The notes: generated by a model from the letters alone, not told the origin. 64,000 nt of DNA from CAVQBJ01 sp963724405 (GCA_963724405.1 CAVRUQ010000011.1:248001-312000), one strand, 5' to 3'; positions 9,320-18,463 are shown, counted from the first letter of the stretch. Made by a program: numbers and translations.

Positions 9320-9973
9320 ATGACCGACTGGTCGACGATCGCCTCCTTGAGCACCGCCGCGGGGACGCTCGTGCTCGCCGTGGCCACATTCTCCTCCGTG
9401 CGCGCGTCGCAGCGCTCGGCGCGCATCGCCGAGCAGGCGCTGCATCTGAACCTGCGCCCCGTCCTGCACCCCTCGCGCTACATCGACCCGGCCGAGAAGG
9501 TTCGCTTCGGAGACGGGCGCTTCGTGAAGGTGGACGGCGGTGCGGCGGCGTTCGAGCGCAACGGCGACTCGATCTATCTCGTCATCCCCCTGCGCAATGT
9601 CGGGTCCGGGATGGCCGTCCTGCATGGATGGCGCCTGGAGCGCAACCCGCCGTTCGACCCCGGCGGCGATCGCCACGTGGATGCGCCTGACCCGGCCGGG
9701 TTTCGCCGGCTCAGCCGGGACCTGTACGTGCCGGCGGCGGACGTCGGCTTCTGGCAGGGGGCGATCCGCGCTGCCGACGATCCGTTTCGGCCCGAGGCCG
9801 AGGTCGCGCTCGACGCGCGTGAGGCGGTGACGGTCGACGTGCTCTACGGGGATGAGATCGGCGAGCAGCGGACGATCAGCCGCTTCGTCCTCACGCCGCG
9901 GGACCAGTCCGAGCAGTGGACTCCTGGGGTCGTCCGGCACTGGTACCTCGACGGTCCGGGACCACGGGAATGA
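9320..9973 (+). CDS. Hypothetical protein with N-terminal membrane segment
   Basis: 217 aa, function unknown. Residues 5-28 (ASLSTAAGTLVLAVATFSSV) form a membrane span followed by a short helical stretch RASQRSARIAEQAL, then a beta-rich domain (IYLVIPLRNVGSGMAVLHGW) with the pattern of proteins annotated as hypothetical membrane-anchored beta-sandwich proteins. The stop overlaps the next start in an ATGA, which places it in an operon with the methyltransferase. Confidence 0.65.
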   Translation: MTDWSTIASLSTAAGTLVLAVATFSSVRASQRSARIAEQALHLNLRPVLHPSRYIDPAEKVRFGDGRFVKVDGGAAAFERNGDSIYLVIPLRNVGSGMAVLHGWRLERNPPFDPGGDRHVDAPDPAGFRRLSRDLYVPAADVGFWQGAIRAADDPFRPEAEVALDAREAVTVDVLYGDEIGEQRTISRFVLTPRDQSEQWTPGVVRHWYLDGPGPRE

Positions 9974-10851
9974 GCGCCCGCGCCACCGGCTCGCGCCCGC
10001 GAGGGCGCGGCGACTCGCGCGTCAACCTCGCGGTCGTCGACGCGACCACCCTGCGCGTGGAGACCGACCGTCGGCGCCCGACGGCGCGGCGCCTGTTCGC
10101 GGGACTGCTCGAGATGTCCTATGTCGACCTCGCCGATCCGACCCATCTCGAGTTCGAGTACATGCGGCGCGTCGGCGACGTCATCGACCTCGCGTGGCCG
10201 CCCGAGCGCGCGCTCGCGGCGGTGCACCTCGGCGGCGCGGCCTGCACGCTCGCGCGCTACCTCGCCGCCACGCGGCCGCGGTCGCGCTCGGAGGTCTACG
10301 AGCACGACGAGCGCGTCCTGGCGATCGCCCGCTCCGAGCTCGGCCTGCGCCCCTCGCGCTCCCTGCGTGTTCGTGTCGGCGACGCGCGCGAGCTGCTCGA
10401 GCGCCGCGCCGGCGCGTCGGCGGACCTCGTCGTGGGCGACGCGTTCAGCGGGACCGACGTGCCCGCCCACCTGCTCACGATCGAATGTGCGCGCGAGGTG
10501 CGTCGCGTCCTGTGCGCCGACGGCGTGTACGTGCTGAACGTCATCGACGCCGCGCCGCTCTCGATCGCCCGCCGCCAGATCGCGACGCTGCTGGAGGTCT
10601 TCGGCGAGCTCGTCGTGATGGGGCCGCCGAAGCTCCTGCACGGTCGCGCCAGCGGCAACGTCGTCCTCGTCGCCGCCGACCGCGCGCTCCCGGCCGGGCC
10701 GCTCGCCGACCGCGCGGCCCGCGCGCCGCGGCCCGAGCAGCTGCTCGAACGCGGCGCGCTCGAGGTGTTCGCCACGCCGGCGCGCCCGCTCGGCGACCAC
10801 GAGGTCGCCGGCCGCCGCTCCGGGCGCCGGCCACCCGCGGGCGCGCGTTGA
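9970..10851 (+). CDS. Spermidine synthase-like methyltransferase-fold protein
   Basis: 293 aa. Rossmann-type SAM/dcSAM-binding fold: AAVHLGGAACTLARYLAA is the glycine-rich motif I, VYEHDERVLAIAR the acidic motif II, and ADLVVGDAFSG the motif usually containing the catalytic aspartate of polyamine aminopropyltransferases. Actinobacterial relatives are annotated as fused or solo spermidine synthases, but true polyamine activity is not proven for most. The start was chosen at 9970 because its ATGA overlaps the previous stop; an upstream in-frame ATG at 9916 would overlap more. The C-terminal 35 residues are Arg/Pro-rich. Confidence 0.75.
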   Translation: MSARATGSRPRGRGDSRVNLAVVDATTLRVETDRRRPTARRLFAGLLEMSYVDLADPTHLEFEYMRRVGDVIDLAWPPERALAAVHLGGAACTLARYLAATRPRSRSEVYEHDERVLAIARSELGLRPSRSLRVRVGDARELLERRAGASADLVVGDAFSGTDVPAHLLTIECAREVRRVLCADGVYVLNVIDAAPLSIARRQIATLLEVFGELVVMGPPKLLHGRASGNVVLVAADRALPAGPLADRAARAPRPEQLLERGALEVFATPARPLGDHEVAGRRSGRRPPAGAR

Positions 10852-10913
10852 CCGGCGCCGGACGGGCGCGCCCCGGATCGGCGGCGCGCGCGACACGGGT
10901 ACAGTCTGTCGCC

Positions 10914-12110
10914 GTGCCGACCCGCGCGCTCGTCTTGTCCTGGGAGTACCCGCCCGTGATCGAGGGCGGTCTCGCCCGTCATGTGCGCAAGCTGTGCGAG
11001 GAGCTCGTCCGCCAGGGCGCGCACGTCGAGGTCCTCACCCGCGGCGGCGAGGACGCCCCGCCGCGCGAGGAGCGCGCCGGCGTGATCGTGCACCGCCTGC
11101 GCGAGCCGGGCTGGCCCCGCGACCTCGACCGCTTCGTCGCCTGGGTCGACCGCATGAACGCCGACATGATCGTCGCCGGCCGGGACCTCGCCGACGAGCA
11201 GGCGTTCGATCTCGTTCACGGCCACGACTGGCTCGTCGCCTCGGCCGCCGCGTCGCTCGCCGATCGGCTGGACGTCCCGTTCCTGGCCACCGTGCACGCG
11301 ACGGAGTACGGCCGCCATCAGGGCTGGGTCGACAAACCGCCGCAGTCACACATCCACCGCGCGGAGCGACGGATGGTGCACCGCGCCGAGCGCGTGATCA
11401 CCTGCTCGCACTACATGCGCGGTCACGTGGCCGACATCTTCGACATGAACGAGGATCGCGTCACCGTCATCCCGAACGGCATCGACCCGCGCGACCTGCG
11501 CCCGGTCGGCGACCTCGAGACGTTGCGTGCGGAGTTCGCCGCCCCCGACGAGCAGCTCGTGCTGCTCGTCGGGCGCCTCGTCTACGAGAAGGGCTTCCAG
11601 CTCGCCCTCCAGGCGCTGCCCGGTGTCATCCGCCGCGTCGGCGGAGTGCGCTTCCTCGTCGCCGGCTCGGGCCCCCACGAGCGGGAGCTCAAGGACCAGG
11701 CGCGGCGGCTCGGACTGATGGAGCACGGGACGTTCCTCGGCTGGATCGGCGACGACGCGCTGCACTCGCTGTACCGGATCGCCGACCTGTGCGTCGTGCC
11801 CTCGATCTACGAGCCGTTCGGCCTCGTTGCGCTCGAGGCCATGGCCTCCGGCTGCCCGTGCATCGTGGCCGACACCGGCGGGCTGCGCGAGGTGGTCCCC
11901 AACCACGACGTCGGCCTGCGCTTTCGCTCGCGCGATCCGAGCTCGCTGGCCCAGATGCTCGAGCGGCTGCTCACCGACGAGACGCTGCGCGACCGTCTCG
12001 TCGCCGAGGCCTCCGAGCACGTCCTGCGCTTCGACTGGAGCGACGTGGCGGCTCGAACGGGCAAGGTCTACCGCGAGATGATCGCGCCGCGTGCCCGCCA
12101 GCGGGCGTAG
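10914..12110 (+). CDS. GT4 glycosyltransferase (glycogen-synthase-like)
   Basis: GT-B retaining glycosyltransferase, 398 aa. The start VLSWEYPPVIEGGLARHV is the N-terminal motif of GT4 glycogen synthase-like enzymes of actinobacteria (GlgM/GlgA type). LVHGHDWLVA, HATEYGRHQGW, the sugar-nucleotide region VGRLVYEKGF and the E-x7-E motif YEPFGLVALEAMASG are intact. The donor is likely a nucleotide-glucose and the product an alpha-glucan or glycolipid. GTG at 10914 is the start that gives the family N-terminus; the reading frame stays open far upstream but the sequence there is not protein-like. Its end overlaps the Nudix gene by 20 bases. Confidence 0.85.
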   Translation: MPTRALVLSWEYPPVIEGGLARHVRKLCEELVRQGAHVEVLTRGGEDAPPREERAGVIVHRLREPGWPRDLDRFVAWVDRMNADMIVAGRDLADEQAFDLVHGHDWLVASAAASLADRLDVPFLATVHATEYGRHQGWVDKPPQSHIHRAERRMVHRAERVITCSHYMRGHVADIFDMNEDRVTVIPNGIDPRDLRPVGDLETLRAEFAAPDEQLVLLVGRLVYEKGFQLALQALPGVIRRVGGVRFLVAGSGPHERELKDQARRLGLMEHGTFLGWIGDDALHSLYRIADLCVVPSIYEPFGLVALEAMASGCPCIVADTGGLREVVPNHDVGLRFRSRDPSSLAQMLERLLTDETLRDRLVAEASEHVLRFDWSDVAARTGKVYREMIAPRARQRA

Positions 12111-12636
12111 CGCGGGTGCCCCCGAGCCCAGCGCCGCGCGCCGGGGCGTTCGCGTCGCGCTGCTGCGCACCGGCTACCGCGTGGCGTACCACCTCATCGG
12201 TGCGTACTCGCTCGTGCGGCGCCCGCACTCGCGCGGCGTCAAGTGCGTCATCGCCTGCGGCGAGTCGGTCGTGCTCGTCCGTCACACCTACGGGCCGCGC
12301 CGGGTCTGGCACATCCCCGGGGGAGGCCTGCATCGCGGCGAATCGACGATCGCCGCGGCGCGCCGCGAGATGCGCGAGGAGCTCGGCCTGGAGGACGTCA
12401 GCTACCACTCGCTCGGCGAGGTGCGGCTGCGACTGCAGCATCGCCGGGTGACGATCGGCTGCGTCCATGCCGAGCTGGCCGACACGGTGCTGCGGCCCGA
12501 TCCGGTCGAGATCGCCGAGGCGCGCTTCTTCGCGCGCGACGCCCTGCCCGCTCCGCTCGGCGAGGAGGTGCGACCGCTCGTCGAGCGGGCGTTCGCCGCC
12601 GCGGCTACGGGGGAGCGCACGGGGATGGGAGAATGA
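12091..12636 (+). CDS. Nudix hydrolase
   Basis: 181 aa. A perfect Nudix box (G-x5-E-x7-REUxEExGU) is seen in GGLHRGESTIAAAR followed by REMREELGL at about residues 76-98. It would hydrolyse a nucleoside-diphosphate-linked compound with Mg2+. The N-terminal 50 residues precede the domain and contain a hydrophobic patch (YRVAYHLIGAYSLV). The overlaps with the glycosyltransferase upstream (20 bases) and with the next open frame indicate an operon; a role in controlling nucleotide-sugar or CoA pools fits but is inference. Confidence 0.85.
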   Translation: MPASGRSAGAPEPSAARRGVRVALLRTGYRVAYHLIGAYSLVRRPHSRGVKCVIACGESVVLVRHTYGPRRVWHIPGGGLHRGESTIAAARREMREELGLEDVSYHSLGEVRLRLQHRRVTIGCVHAELADTVLRPDPVEIAEARFFARDALPAPLGEEVRPLVERAFAAAATGERTGMGE

Positions 12637-12674
12637 CGCCGTTCGCAGGCGAAACCGAGGGAGAGGACGCGCCG

Positions 12675-14354
12675 ATGCTCGAGGGTCTCATGCAGGACGA
12701 CTTCCAGCTCACGCTGAACCACATCCGGCGGCGGCTCACCGTCGGCCACGGCGACGCCCAGGTCGTGACGCTCACGGCCGATGGGCCCGTGAGCGTGTCG
12801 TTCGCCGAGACGTCGCGGCGCATCGATCGCCTTGCGCGGGTGCTCGAGCGCCTCGGGATCGAGCCGGGGGACCGCGTCGGTACGTTCGCCTGGAACAACC
12901 AGCGCCACTTCGAGCTGTACTTCGCCGTGCCGTGCATCGGCGCCGTGCTGCACACGCTCAACATCCGGCTGTTCGCCGAGCAGGTCACGTACATCATCAA
13001 CCACGCCCAGGATCAGGTCATCTTCGTCGACGACAGCGTCGTGCCGATCCTCGCGCCGCTCGCCCCGCAGCTGCAGACCGTGCGCCACTTCGTCGTGATG
13101 GGCGAGGGAGACGCCGGCGACCTCCCCAACGTCCTGCGCTACGAGGAGCTGCTGGCCGAGGCCGACGACGGGCCGTACCCCTTCCCCGAGCTCGACGAGC
13201 GCCAGGCGGCCTCGCTGTGCTACACGAGCGGCACGACCGGCAATCCGAAGGGTGTGCTCTATTCGCACCGCTCGATCAGCCTGCACTCCACGGCCCAGCT
13301 GATGGCCGACGCCGTCGCGCTGTCCTCGCGCGAGCGGGCGCTCGCCGTCGTGCCGATGTTCCACGTCAACGCCTGGGGGCTGCCGTACGGCGCGGCGCTG
13401 AGCGGGGCGGACCTCATCCTGCCTGACCGCTTCCTGCAGGCCGAGCCGCTCGCGCGGCTCATCGAGGCAGAGCGTCCGACGATCATGGCCTGCGTGCCGA
13501 CGATCTTCGCCGATCTGTTGCGCTACGCACAAACGCACGACGTGGACCTCTCCTCGCTGTCGAACTGTGTGTGCGGCGGCTCGGCCGTGCCGCGCCAGCT
13601 GATGAAGGACTTCGAGGAGCGCCACGGCGTGCGGATCTTCCAGGCCTGGGGGATGACCGAGACGAGCCCGATGTGCACGTTCTCGCGTCCCCTGGCGGAC
13701 GTCCACGGCGACGAGCAGTGGGACATCCGGGCCCGTCAGGGCCGCACGATGCCGTGGGTCGAGCTGCGCCTCGTCGGCGACGCCGGCGAGGAGGTTCCCT
13801 GGGACGGCACCTCGACGGGCGAGATCGAGGTCCGCGGTCCGTGGGTCGCCGCGCGCTACTTCGAGGACCCGACCGGCGACGACAAGTTCGACTCGGGCTG
13901 GCTGCGCACGGGCGACATCGCGGCGGTCGACGAGCGTGGCTTCGTGCAGATCACCGACCGCTCGAAGGACGTGATCAAGTCGGGCGGCGAGTGGATCTCC
14001 TCGGTCGAGCTCGAGAACGAGCTCATGTCCCATCCCGAAGTCGTCGAGGCGGCCGTCATCGCCAAGCCCGACGAGCGCTGGGCCGAGCGACCGCTGTGCT
14101 GCGTCGTGGTCAGCCCCGGCGCCCGGGTGACCGCCGAGGACCTGCTCGAGCATCTGCGCCCGCGCGTCGCGAAGTGGTGGCTGCCCGACGAGTTCGCCTT
14201 CATCGAGGCGGTGCCGAAGACGAGCGTCGGCAAGTTCGACAAGAAGGTCCTGCGCGCCCAGCTCTCCGAGGACGCGCTCCCCGGCCGCGTGCAGATCGGC
14301 GCCCGCGACGCGGGCGCGGCCCCGAGCGCCGAGGCCGAGGCCTCGCCGGCGTAG
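12675..14354 (+). CDS. Long-chain acyl-CoA synthetase (AMP-dependent ligase)
   Basis: Activates a fatty acid with ATP and CoA. 559 aa from ATG 12675. This start has a good ribosome site (GGAGAGG at 12660-12666) and gives the family N-terminus MLEGLMQDDFQLTL. An ATGA-coupled start at 12633 is also possible and would add 14 residues. P-loop YTSGTTGNPKGV, WGMTETSPMC, the hinge region TGDIAAVDERGF, DRSKDVIKSGGEWIS and the catalytic lysine motif KTSVGKFDKK are all present. Residue pattern fits medium/long-chain acyl-CoA ligases. Probably the last member of the operon starting at 9320. Confidence 0.9.
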   Translation: MLEGLMQDDFQLTLNHIRRRLTVGHGDAQVVTLTADGPVSVSFAETSRRIDRLARVLERLGIEPGDRVGTFAWNNQRHFELYFAVPCIGAVLHTLNIRLFAEQVTYIINHAQDQVIFVDDSVVPILAPLAPQLQTVRHFVVMGEGDAGDLPNVLRYEELLAEADDGPYPFPELDERQAASLCYTSGTTGNPKGVLYSHRSISLHSTAQLMADAVALSSRERALAVVPMFHVNAWGLPYGAALSGADLILPDRFLQAEPLARLIEAERPTIMACVPTIFADLLRYAQTHDVDLSSLSNCVCGGSAVPRQLMKDFEERHGVRIFQAWGMTETSPMCTFSRPLADVHGDEQWDIRARQGRTMPWVELRLVGDAGEEVPWDGTSTGEIEVRGPWVAARYFEDPTGDDKFDSGWLRTGDIAAVDERGFVQITDRSKDVIKSGGEWISSVELENELMSHPEVVEAAVIAKPDERWAERPLCCVVVSPGARVTAEDLLEHLRPRVAKWWLPDEFAFIEAVPKTSVGKFDKKVLRAQLSEDALPGRVQIGARDAGAAPSAEAEASPA

Positions 14355-14397
14355 GCACAACCGCCCCCGGCCCGCGAGGCCGGACTCGCGCGCTACC

Positions 14398-14691
14398 GTG
14401 ATCGACATGAAGGCGATCTGGAACGGCACGACGGTGGCCGAGAGCGACGACACCGTCGTCGTCGAGGGGAACCACTACTTCCCGGCCGACTCGGTCGACT
14501 CGCGGTACCTCGTGGACAGCGACACGCACACGACCTGCCCGTGGAAGGGCCTGGCCAGCTACAAGACGCTGCGCGTCGACGGGCAGAGCAATCGGGACGC
14601 CGCCTGGTACTACCCGGAGCCGAAGGGCGCGGCCGCCGAGATCAAGGACCGCTTCGCCTTCTGGCATGGCGTGCAGGTCGTCGAGTCCTGA
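14398..14691 (+). CDS. DUF427 family protein
   Basis: 97 aa, full length for the DUF427 (PF04248) family. Family marks: KAIWNGTTVAESD at the start, VEGNHYFP, HTTCPWKGLASY and AAWYYPEPK. Biochemical role is not established; proteins of this fold are often near fatty-acid or oxidoreductase genes. GTG at 14398 or ATG at 14407 may be the start. Confidence 0.85.
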   Translation: MIDMKAIWNGTTVAESDDTVVVEGNHYFPADSVDSRYLVDSDTHTTCPWKGLASYKTLRVDGQSNRDAAWYYPEPKGAAAEIKDRFAFWHGVQVVES

Positions 14692-14818
14692 CGGCCCCGC
14701 CGCAGCACGGGGCCCCCAGCTCAAGCGGGCCCGAGGCGCTGCCGATAGGAACCGTGGTTCCTCGACCGGCCGGCACGCCGTTGCGTGCACCGGCGCCGTC
14801 AGCGAGTGACAGATCGAC

Positions 14819-15064
14819 ATGGCCACGCAGCCCCCCGTCATCGACGACACCGAAGCGCAGCCTCTCGTGCACTGCACCGACTGCGGGTTCGCGTGGTATG
14901 GGCGCACGGCCGCCCACGGTCTGTCGGTGATCGGCCGCTGCAGCCGCTGCGGCGGCTCGCTGCAGTTCCACGGCGAGGTGCAGGCGCCCGAGCGCGCCGA
15001 CGCGAACGCCGGGCTGCAGCCCTGGCAGGTCCTCGGGCCGCCCACCTCGTGGGCGGGTCACTGA
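14819..15064 (+). CDS. Small zinc-ribbon-like protein
   Basis: 81 aa. Two CxxC knuckles (HCTDCGFAWYG and RCSRCGGSL, about residues 24-48) would bind one zinc. The remainder is short and probably unstructured. Such rubredoxin-like solo ribbons are common in actinobacteria with unknown roles. Start ATG 14819; ends 10 bases before the convergent dehydrogenase stop. Confidence 0.7.
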   Translation: MATQPPVIDDTEAQPLVHCTDCGFAWYGRTAAHGLSVIGRCSRCGGSLQFHGEVQAPERADANAGLQPWQVLGPPTSWAGH

Positions 15065-15074
15065 CGCGGCGCGG

Positions 15075-16178
15075 TCAGAACTCGATCACGCTGCGGATGC
15101 CGTCCTGCGCGTGCATCAGCTCGAAGCCCCGGTTGACCTGCGGGAGCGTGATGCGGTGCGAGATGAACGCGTCGACGTCGATCTCGCCGGCGAGGTAGCG
15201 CTCGACGAGCATCGGCACGTCCTCGCGGCCCTTCCAGCCGCCGAACGACGAGCCGCACACCCGTCTTCCGGTGATGAGGTAGCGGGGGATGACCTCGAGC
15301 ACCTCGCCGCGGCCCGCGACGCCGGCCACGGTGCACAGCCCCCAGCCCATGCGCGCGGCCTCGACCGCCTGTCGCATGACGGCCACGTTCCCGGTCGCCT
15401 CGAATGTGTAGTCGGCGCCGAATCCGTCCGTCATCTCGAGGATCTCGGCGACGGCGTCCGGACCGCCGGTCAGCACGTCGGTGGCCCCCTGGGCGCGGGC
15501 GAGCTCCAGACGGGCGGACGACAGGTCGACGCACACGATCCGCTCGGCTCCCTGCAGGCGGCAGCCGGCGACCGCGCCGAGCCCGACCATCCCGGCCCCG
15601 AACACGACGCAGCTGCTGCCCGCACGCACCTCCGCGGTTCGCATCGCCGCCCCGAGCCCGGTCGACAGACCGCAGGCGAACAGGCAGGCTCGATCGAGCG
15701 GCGCCTCGGGGTTGACGCGCGCGAGCGCGATCTCGGGCATCACGGTGTACTCGGCGAACGTCGAGGTGCCCATGAAGTGCCGCAGCGGCTCGCCGTCGCG
15801 GCGCAGCCGCGTCGTTCCGTCAGGCAGGTGGCCGAGGTTCTGCTGCTCGCGGATCGCGAGGCACAGGTTCGTGAGCGGGCTGCGGCAGTGCAGGCACTCG
15901 CCGCACTGCGGGGAGAACAGCGTCACGACGTGGTCGCCCGCCGCCACCAGTCGCGTGCCCGGCCCGACCGCCTCGACCACGCCGGCTCCCTCGTGCCCGA
16001 GCACGCAGGGCGCGTAACCCGACGGATCGGCGCCGGAGGCGGTGTACAGATCGGTGTGGCACACGCCACAGGCGACGAGCCGCACGAGTGCCTCGCCGGG
16101 TCCCGGATCGGCGAGCTCGACCTCCTGGACGACGAGCGGATCCCCGAATTGCTCCAAGACCGCTGCCTGCATGCGCAC
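15075..16178 (-). CDS. Zinc-dependent alcohol dehydrogenase, class III type
   Basis: Medium-chain NAD(P)-dependent dehydrogenase, 367 aa. Catalytic zinc ligands in ACGVCHTD and LGHEGAGVV; structural zinc cysteines in SPQCGECLHCRS plus a downstream Cys; Rossmann motif VFGAGMVGLGAV. The overall pattern matches S-(hydroxymethyl)thiol (formaldehyde) dehydrogenases, which in actinobacteria may use mycothiol. GTG 16178 is the best start: AGGAGG at 16186-16191 lies 7 bases upstream. ATG 16172 is the alternative. The reading frame stays open upstream to 17204, but that part is shadow of another gene. Confidence 0.88.
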   Translation of the reverse strand: MRMQAAVLEQFGDPLVVQEVELADPGPGEALVRLVACGVCHTDLYTASGADPSGYAPCVLGHEGAGVVEAVGPGTRLVAAGDHVVTLFSPQCGECLHCRSPLTNLCLAIREQQNLGHLPDGTTRLRRDGEPLRHFMGTSTFAEYTVMPEIALARVNPEAPLDRACLFACGLSTGLGAAMRTAEVRAGSSCVVFGAGMVGLGAVAGCRLQGAERIVCVDLSSARLELARAQGATDVLTGGPDAVAEILEMTDGFGADYTFEATGNVAVMRQAVEAARMGWGLCTVAGVAGRGEVLEVIPRYLITGRRVCGSSFGGWKGREDVPMLVERYLAGEIDVDAFISHRITLPQVNRGFELMHAQDGIRSVIEF

Positions 16179-16258
16179 CGCAGCACCTCCTTTTCCCTGA
16201 TCGCTGACCGGCCGCATCCTACGGCGGCGTTCCGAAGGGCGCGCGGGCGAGCGCCGCG

Positions 16259-17473
16259 CTACCGGGCCCGGAGCGTGATCGTCCCGCCCACGGGGGTGTC
16301 GCCGGGCAGCGTGACCGTCATCGTCGTCTTCAGCCCGCTCGGGCCGCTGCTGCGCACGAGCTTGGCCGCGGCCGGCGTGAGCCGCAGCGCGATGTGCGCG
16401 GTGGCCAGGTCCTTGCTGGTGAACTGCTTCGTGGCCAGCGTCAGCGTGCCGTAGGTGAGCGTGAGCGTCCCGCGGCACGGGACGTCGCGCCGGGCGCAGA
16501 AGAGCGCCACGCGGGTCCGCCGGCCGTTCACGGACTCCGTGCGCGGAGTGACGACCACGCCGGGCGGGCCGCCGGGCTGGCCCGGGAGGGGATGCGGGTG
16601 CGGGGGCGTCCCCGAGCCGCCGCCGGAGCCCGAGCCGCCGCCGGTCGTGCCCGCGCCGCCGCCGGGGCACAGCGGGGTCGCGTCCGATCCGGTGCCGAGC
16701 GTCGACTGGAGCATGAGCTCCTCGTTCGGGTTGACCACGAGGCCGTTCGTGGCCGTCAGGCTCGTGGGCGACAGCGTGTCGCCGTTGTTCGTGCCACCCG
16801 CGAGGATGTAGGAGGGCATCGCCGAGCCCGAGACGGCGCCGATGACCTCGTAGCGCACGCCGCTCGGGTAGAACTGGGGATCGAAGCCGCCCTCGTCGTT
16901 GAAGTCGACGTAACCGCCGGCACCCACGCACATGTTGACCGGCGTGTAGCGGGTGACCGTGCTGGCGGACGCGATCGCCCCGGTCGTCGTGGCCGTCCCG
17001 CACACCGGCAGGTCGAACGGCTGCGAGGTGACGTCGACGGTGGCGCCGCCGCCGGCGACCGGCGTCAGCGACTGGAAGTGGATCTGGGTGAGGGGCGCGG
17101 GTCCGCCCGGCGCCGGCTCCGCGCATCCCTCGACGGCGACCGAGAGGACCTGGCCGGCGGCCGGAGCGGTGGCCGTGCCGCCACCCGCGATCGCGGTGTT
17201 CCACAGCGCCGTGTCGGCGCCGTCATGGGAGACATGGACGTTGAGGACCGGATCGAATCCCGCGTAGCCGAGGTTGTTCGCGGTGTCGAGCGTCGCCGGC
17301 ACGCGCAGCGGGCTGCCGAACGTCATCATCGCCGCGCCCGCGCTCGCCGGTGCGGCGAGCGCGCACGCACCGAACAACGCGCACGCCGCCAGACGCGCGC
17401 CGCGGCGCCGCCCTGCGGCCGCCGACGCGACGTCCGCGGTCGTACGGTTGCGCCGATCCGTGCGATCCCTCAC
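16259..17473 (-). CDS. Secreted hypothetical protein with Gly/Pro hinge
   Basis: 404 aa, not recognised. Signal peptide at about residues 26-48 (LAACALFGACALAAPASAGA). An N-terminal beta-rich domain (50-265) contains four cysteines and patterns like TPVNMCVGAGGYVDFNDEGG. A low-complexity Gly/Ser/Pro linker at about 270-300 leads to a C-terminal domain (305-404) with a pair of cysteines in LFCARRDVPCRG, similar to surface repeat domains found in Solirubrobacterales secreted proteins. Monocistronic, divergent from the hydrolase gene. Confidence 0.7.
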   Translation of the reverse strand: MRDRTDRRNRTTADVASAAAGRRRGARLAACALFGACALAAPASAGAAMMTFGSPLRVPATLDTANNLGYAGFDPVLNVHVSHDGADTALWNTAIAGGGTATAPAAGQVLSVAVEGCAEPAPGGPAPLTQIHFQSLTPVAGGGATVDVTSQPFDLPVCGTATTTGAIASASTVTRYTPVNMCVGAGGYVDFNDEGGFDPQFYPSGVRYEVIGAVSGSAMPSYILAGGTNNGDTLSPTSLTATNGLVVNPNEELMLQSTLGTGSDATPLCPGGGAGTTGGGSGSGGGSGTPPHPHPLPGQPGGPPGVVVTPRTESVNGRRTRVALFCARRDVPCRGTLTLTYGTLTLATKQFTSKDLATAHIALRLTPAAAKLVRSSGPSGLKTTMTVTLPGDTPVGGTITLRAR

Positions 17474-17592
17474 GCCCCTATCGTAGGGGTCACCGCCCCG
17501 ATAGGCTCACGGGCCTGCCGTCCGGGCCAGACAACGAGCAGCGGCCGCAGCGCCACCGCGGAACCGAGCGTTCCCTGATCGCCCCCGACGGG

Positions 17593-18327
17593 GTGGTGAT
17601 CGCCTACCGCGAATGGGATGCCGCCGAGGGGCGCGTGCCGGTTGTCCTGCAGCACGGCTTCGCCGTCGACGCGCTCCTCAACTGGGTCCATCCGGGAGTC
17701 GTCGACGCGCTGCTGGCCGCCGGTCGCCGCGTGTGGGCGCCCGACGCCCGCGGGCACGGGCGCTCCGGCGCGCCCCACGATCCGGCGCGCTACGGCGAGG
17801 TCACGATGGCGGGCGACCTGATCGCGCTGTTCGATGAGATCGGCACCGACGAGGTCGACCTCGTCGGCTACTCGATGGGGGCCGTCATCTCGCTGCTCGT
17901 CGCCGCGCGGGACCGCCGCGTGCGGCGGCTCGTCGTTGGTGGCGTCGGCGCCGGCGTCGTCGAGCTGGGCGGCGTGGACACGCGCGCGGTCGCCCCGGAG
18001 GCGATCGCCGCCGCGCTCGCCGTCGAGGATCCCGGCACGATCGCCGATCCCGGCGCGGTGGCGTTCCGCCTCCTCGCCGATGCGAGCGGCGCCGATCGGA
18101 TCGCACTTGCCGCGCAGGCGTCGCGCCGCCACGCCGAGCCGATCGCGCTCGAGCGGATCGCCGCGCCCACCCTGGTGCTCGCCGGCGACGCCGACCCCCT
18201 CGCCACGCGTCCGCAGGTGCTCGCCGACGCGATCCCCGGCGCGCGGCTGCAGCTGCTCACCGGGGATCATCTCGCCGCCGTCGGCGACCCGCGTTTCGCC
18301 ACGCTGATCGTCGAGCATCTGGCCTGA
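17593..18327 (+). CDS. Alpha/beta-hydrolase
   Basis: About 244 aa. The fold is clear: VVLQHGFAVDALLNW (oxyanion strand), DARGHGRSGAP, nucleophile serine in VGYSMGAVIS, aspartate in LAGDADPLA and histidine in LTGDHLAAVG. Substrate unknown; relatives include haloperoxidase-like and carboxyl-ester hydrolases. Start is uncertain. GTG 17593 is the first conventional start after the divergent gene, but the family N-terminus (residues RSLIAPDG) continues about 10 codons upstream without an ATG or GTG, so translation may begin nearer 17515-17570. Confidence 0.82.
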   Translation: MVIAYREWDAAEGRVPVVLQHGFAVDALLNWVHPGVVDALLAAGRRVWAPDARGHGRSGAPHDPARYGEVTMAGDLIALFDEIGTDEVDLVGYSMGAVISLLVAARDRRVRRLVVGGVGAGVVELGGVDTRAVAPEAIAAALAVEDPGTIADPGAVAFRLLADASGADRIALAAQASRRHAEPIALERIAAPTLVLAGDADPLATRPQVLADAIPGARLQLLTGDHLAAVGDPRFATLIVEHLA

Positions 18328-18434
18328 ACCGCTCGCCGTCGCCCGGGAGCGCGCGTCCCGGTCTGCTACGTTCACAACGCGGTCGGCGAGGTCGGCCGCG
18401 AGGCAGCTCGCTTGGGTTCCCGCGTTCGTAGGCG

Positions 18435-18463
18435 GTTTCGGGTCAGCCATAGCCTCCCGAAAC
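18435..18463 (+). promoter_or_regulatory. Hairpin in the leader of the DEAD-box helicase gene
   Basis: GTTTCGGG (18435-18442) and CCCGAAAC (18456-18463) form a perfect 8-bp stem with a 13-base loop, 36 bases upstream of the helicase ATG. No U-run follows, so it is not a simple terminator. Leader structures are common regulators of cold-inducible helicases; the role here is inferred. Confidence 0.4.

Noticed and set aside
12402..14453. 683-codon minus-strand frame opposite the acyl-CoA synthetase
   Set aside because: Shadow of the plus-strand ligase. No ribosome site or recognised motif.
16179..17204. Extension of the alcohol dehydrogenase frame far upstream
   Set aside because: The added residues are antisense-like Arg/Gly/Pro-rich and overlap the secreted protein gene; a strong ribosome site marks the start at 16178.
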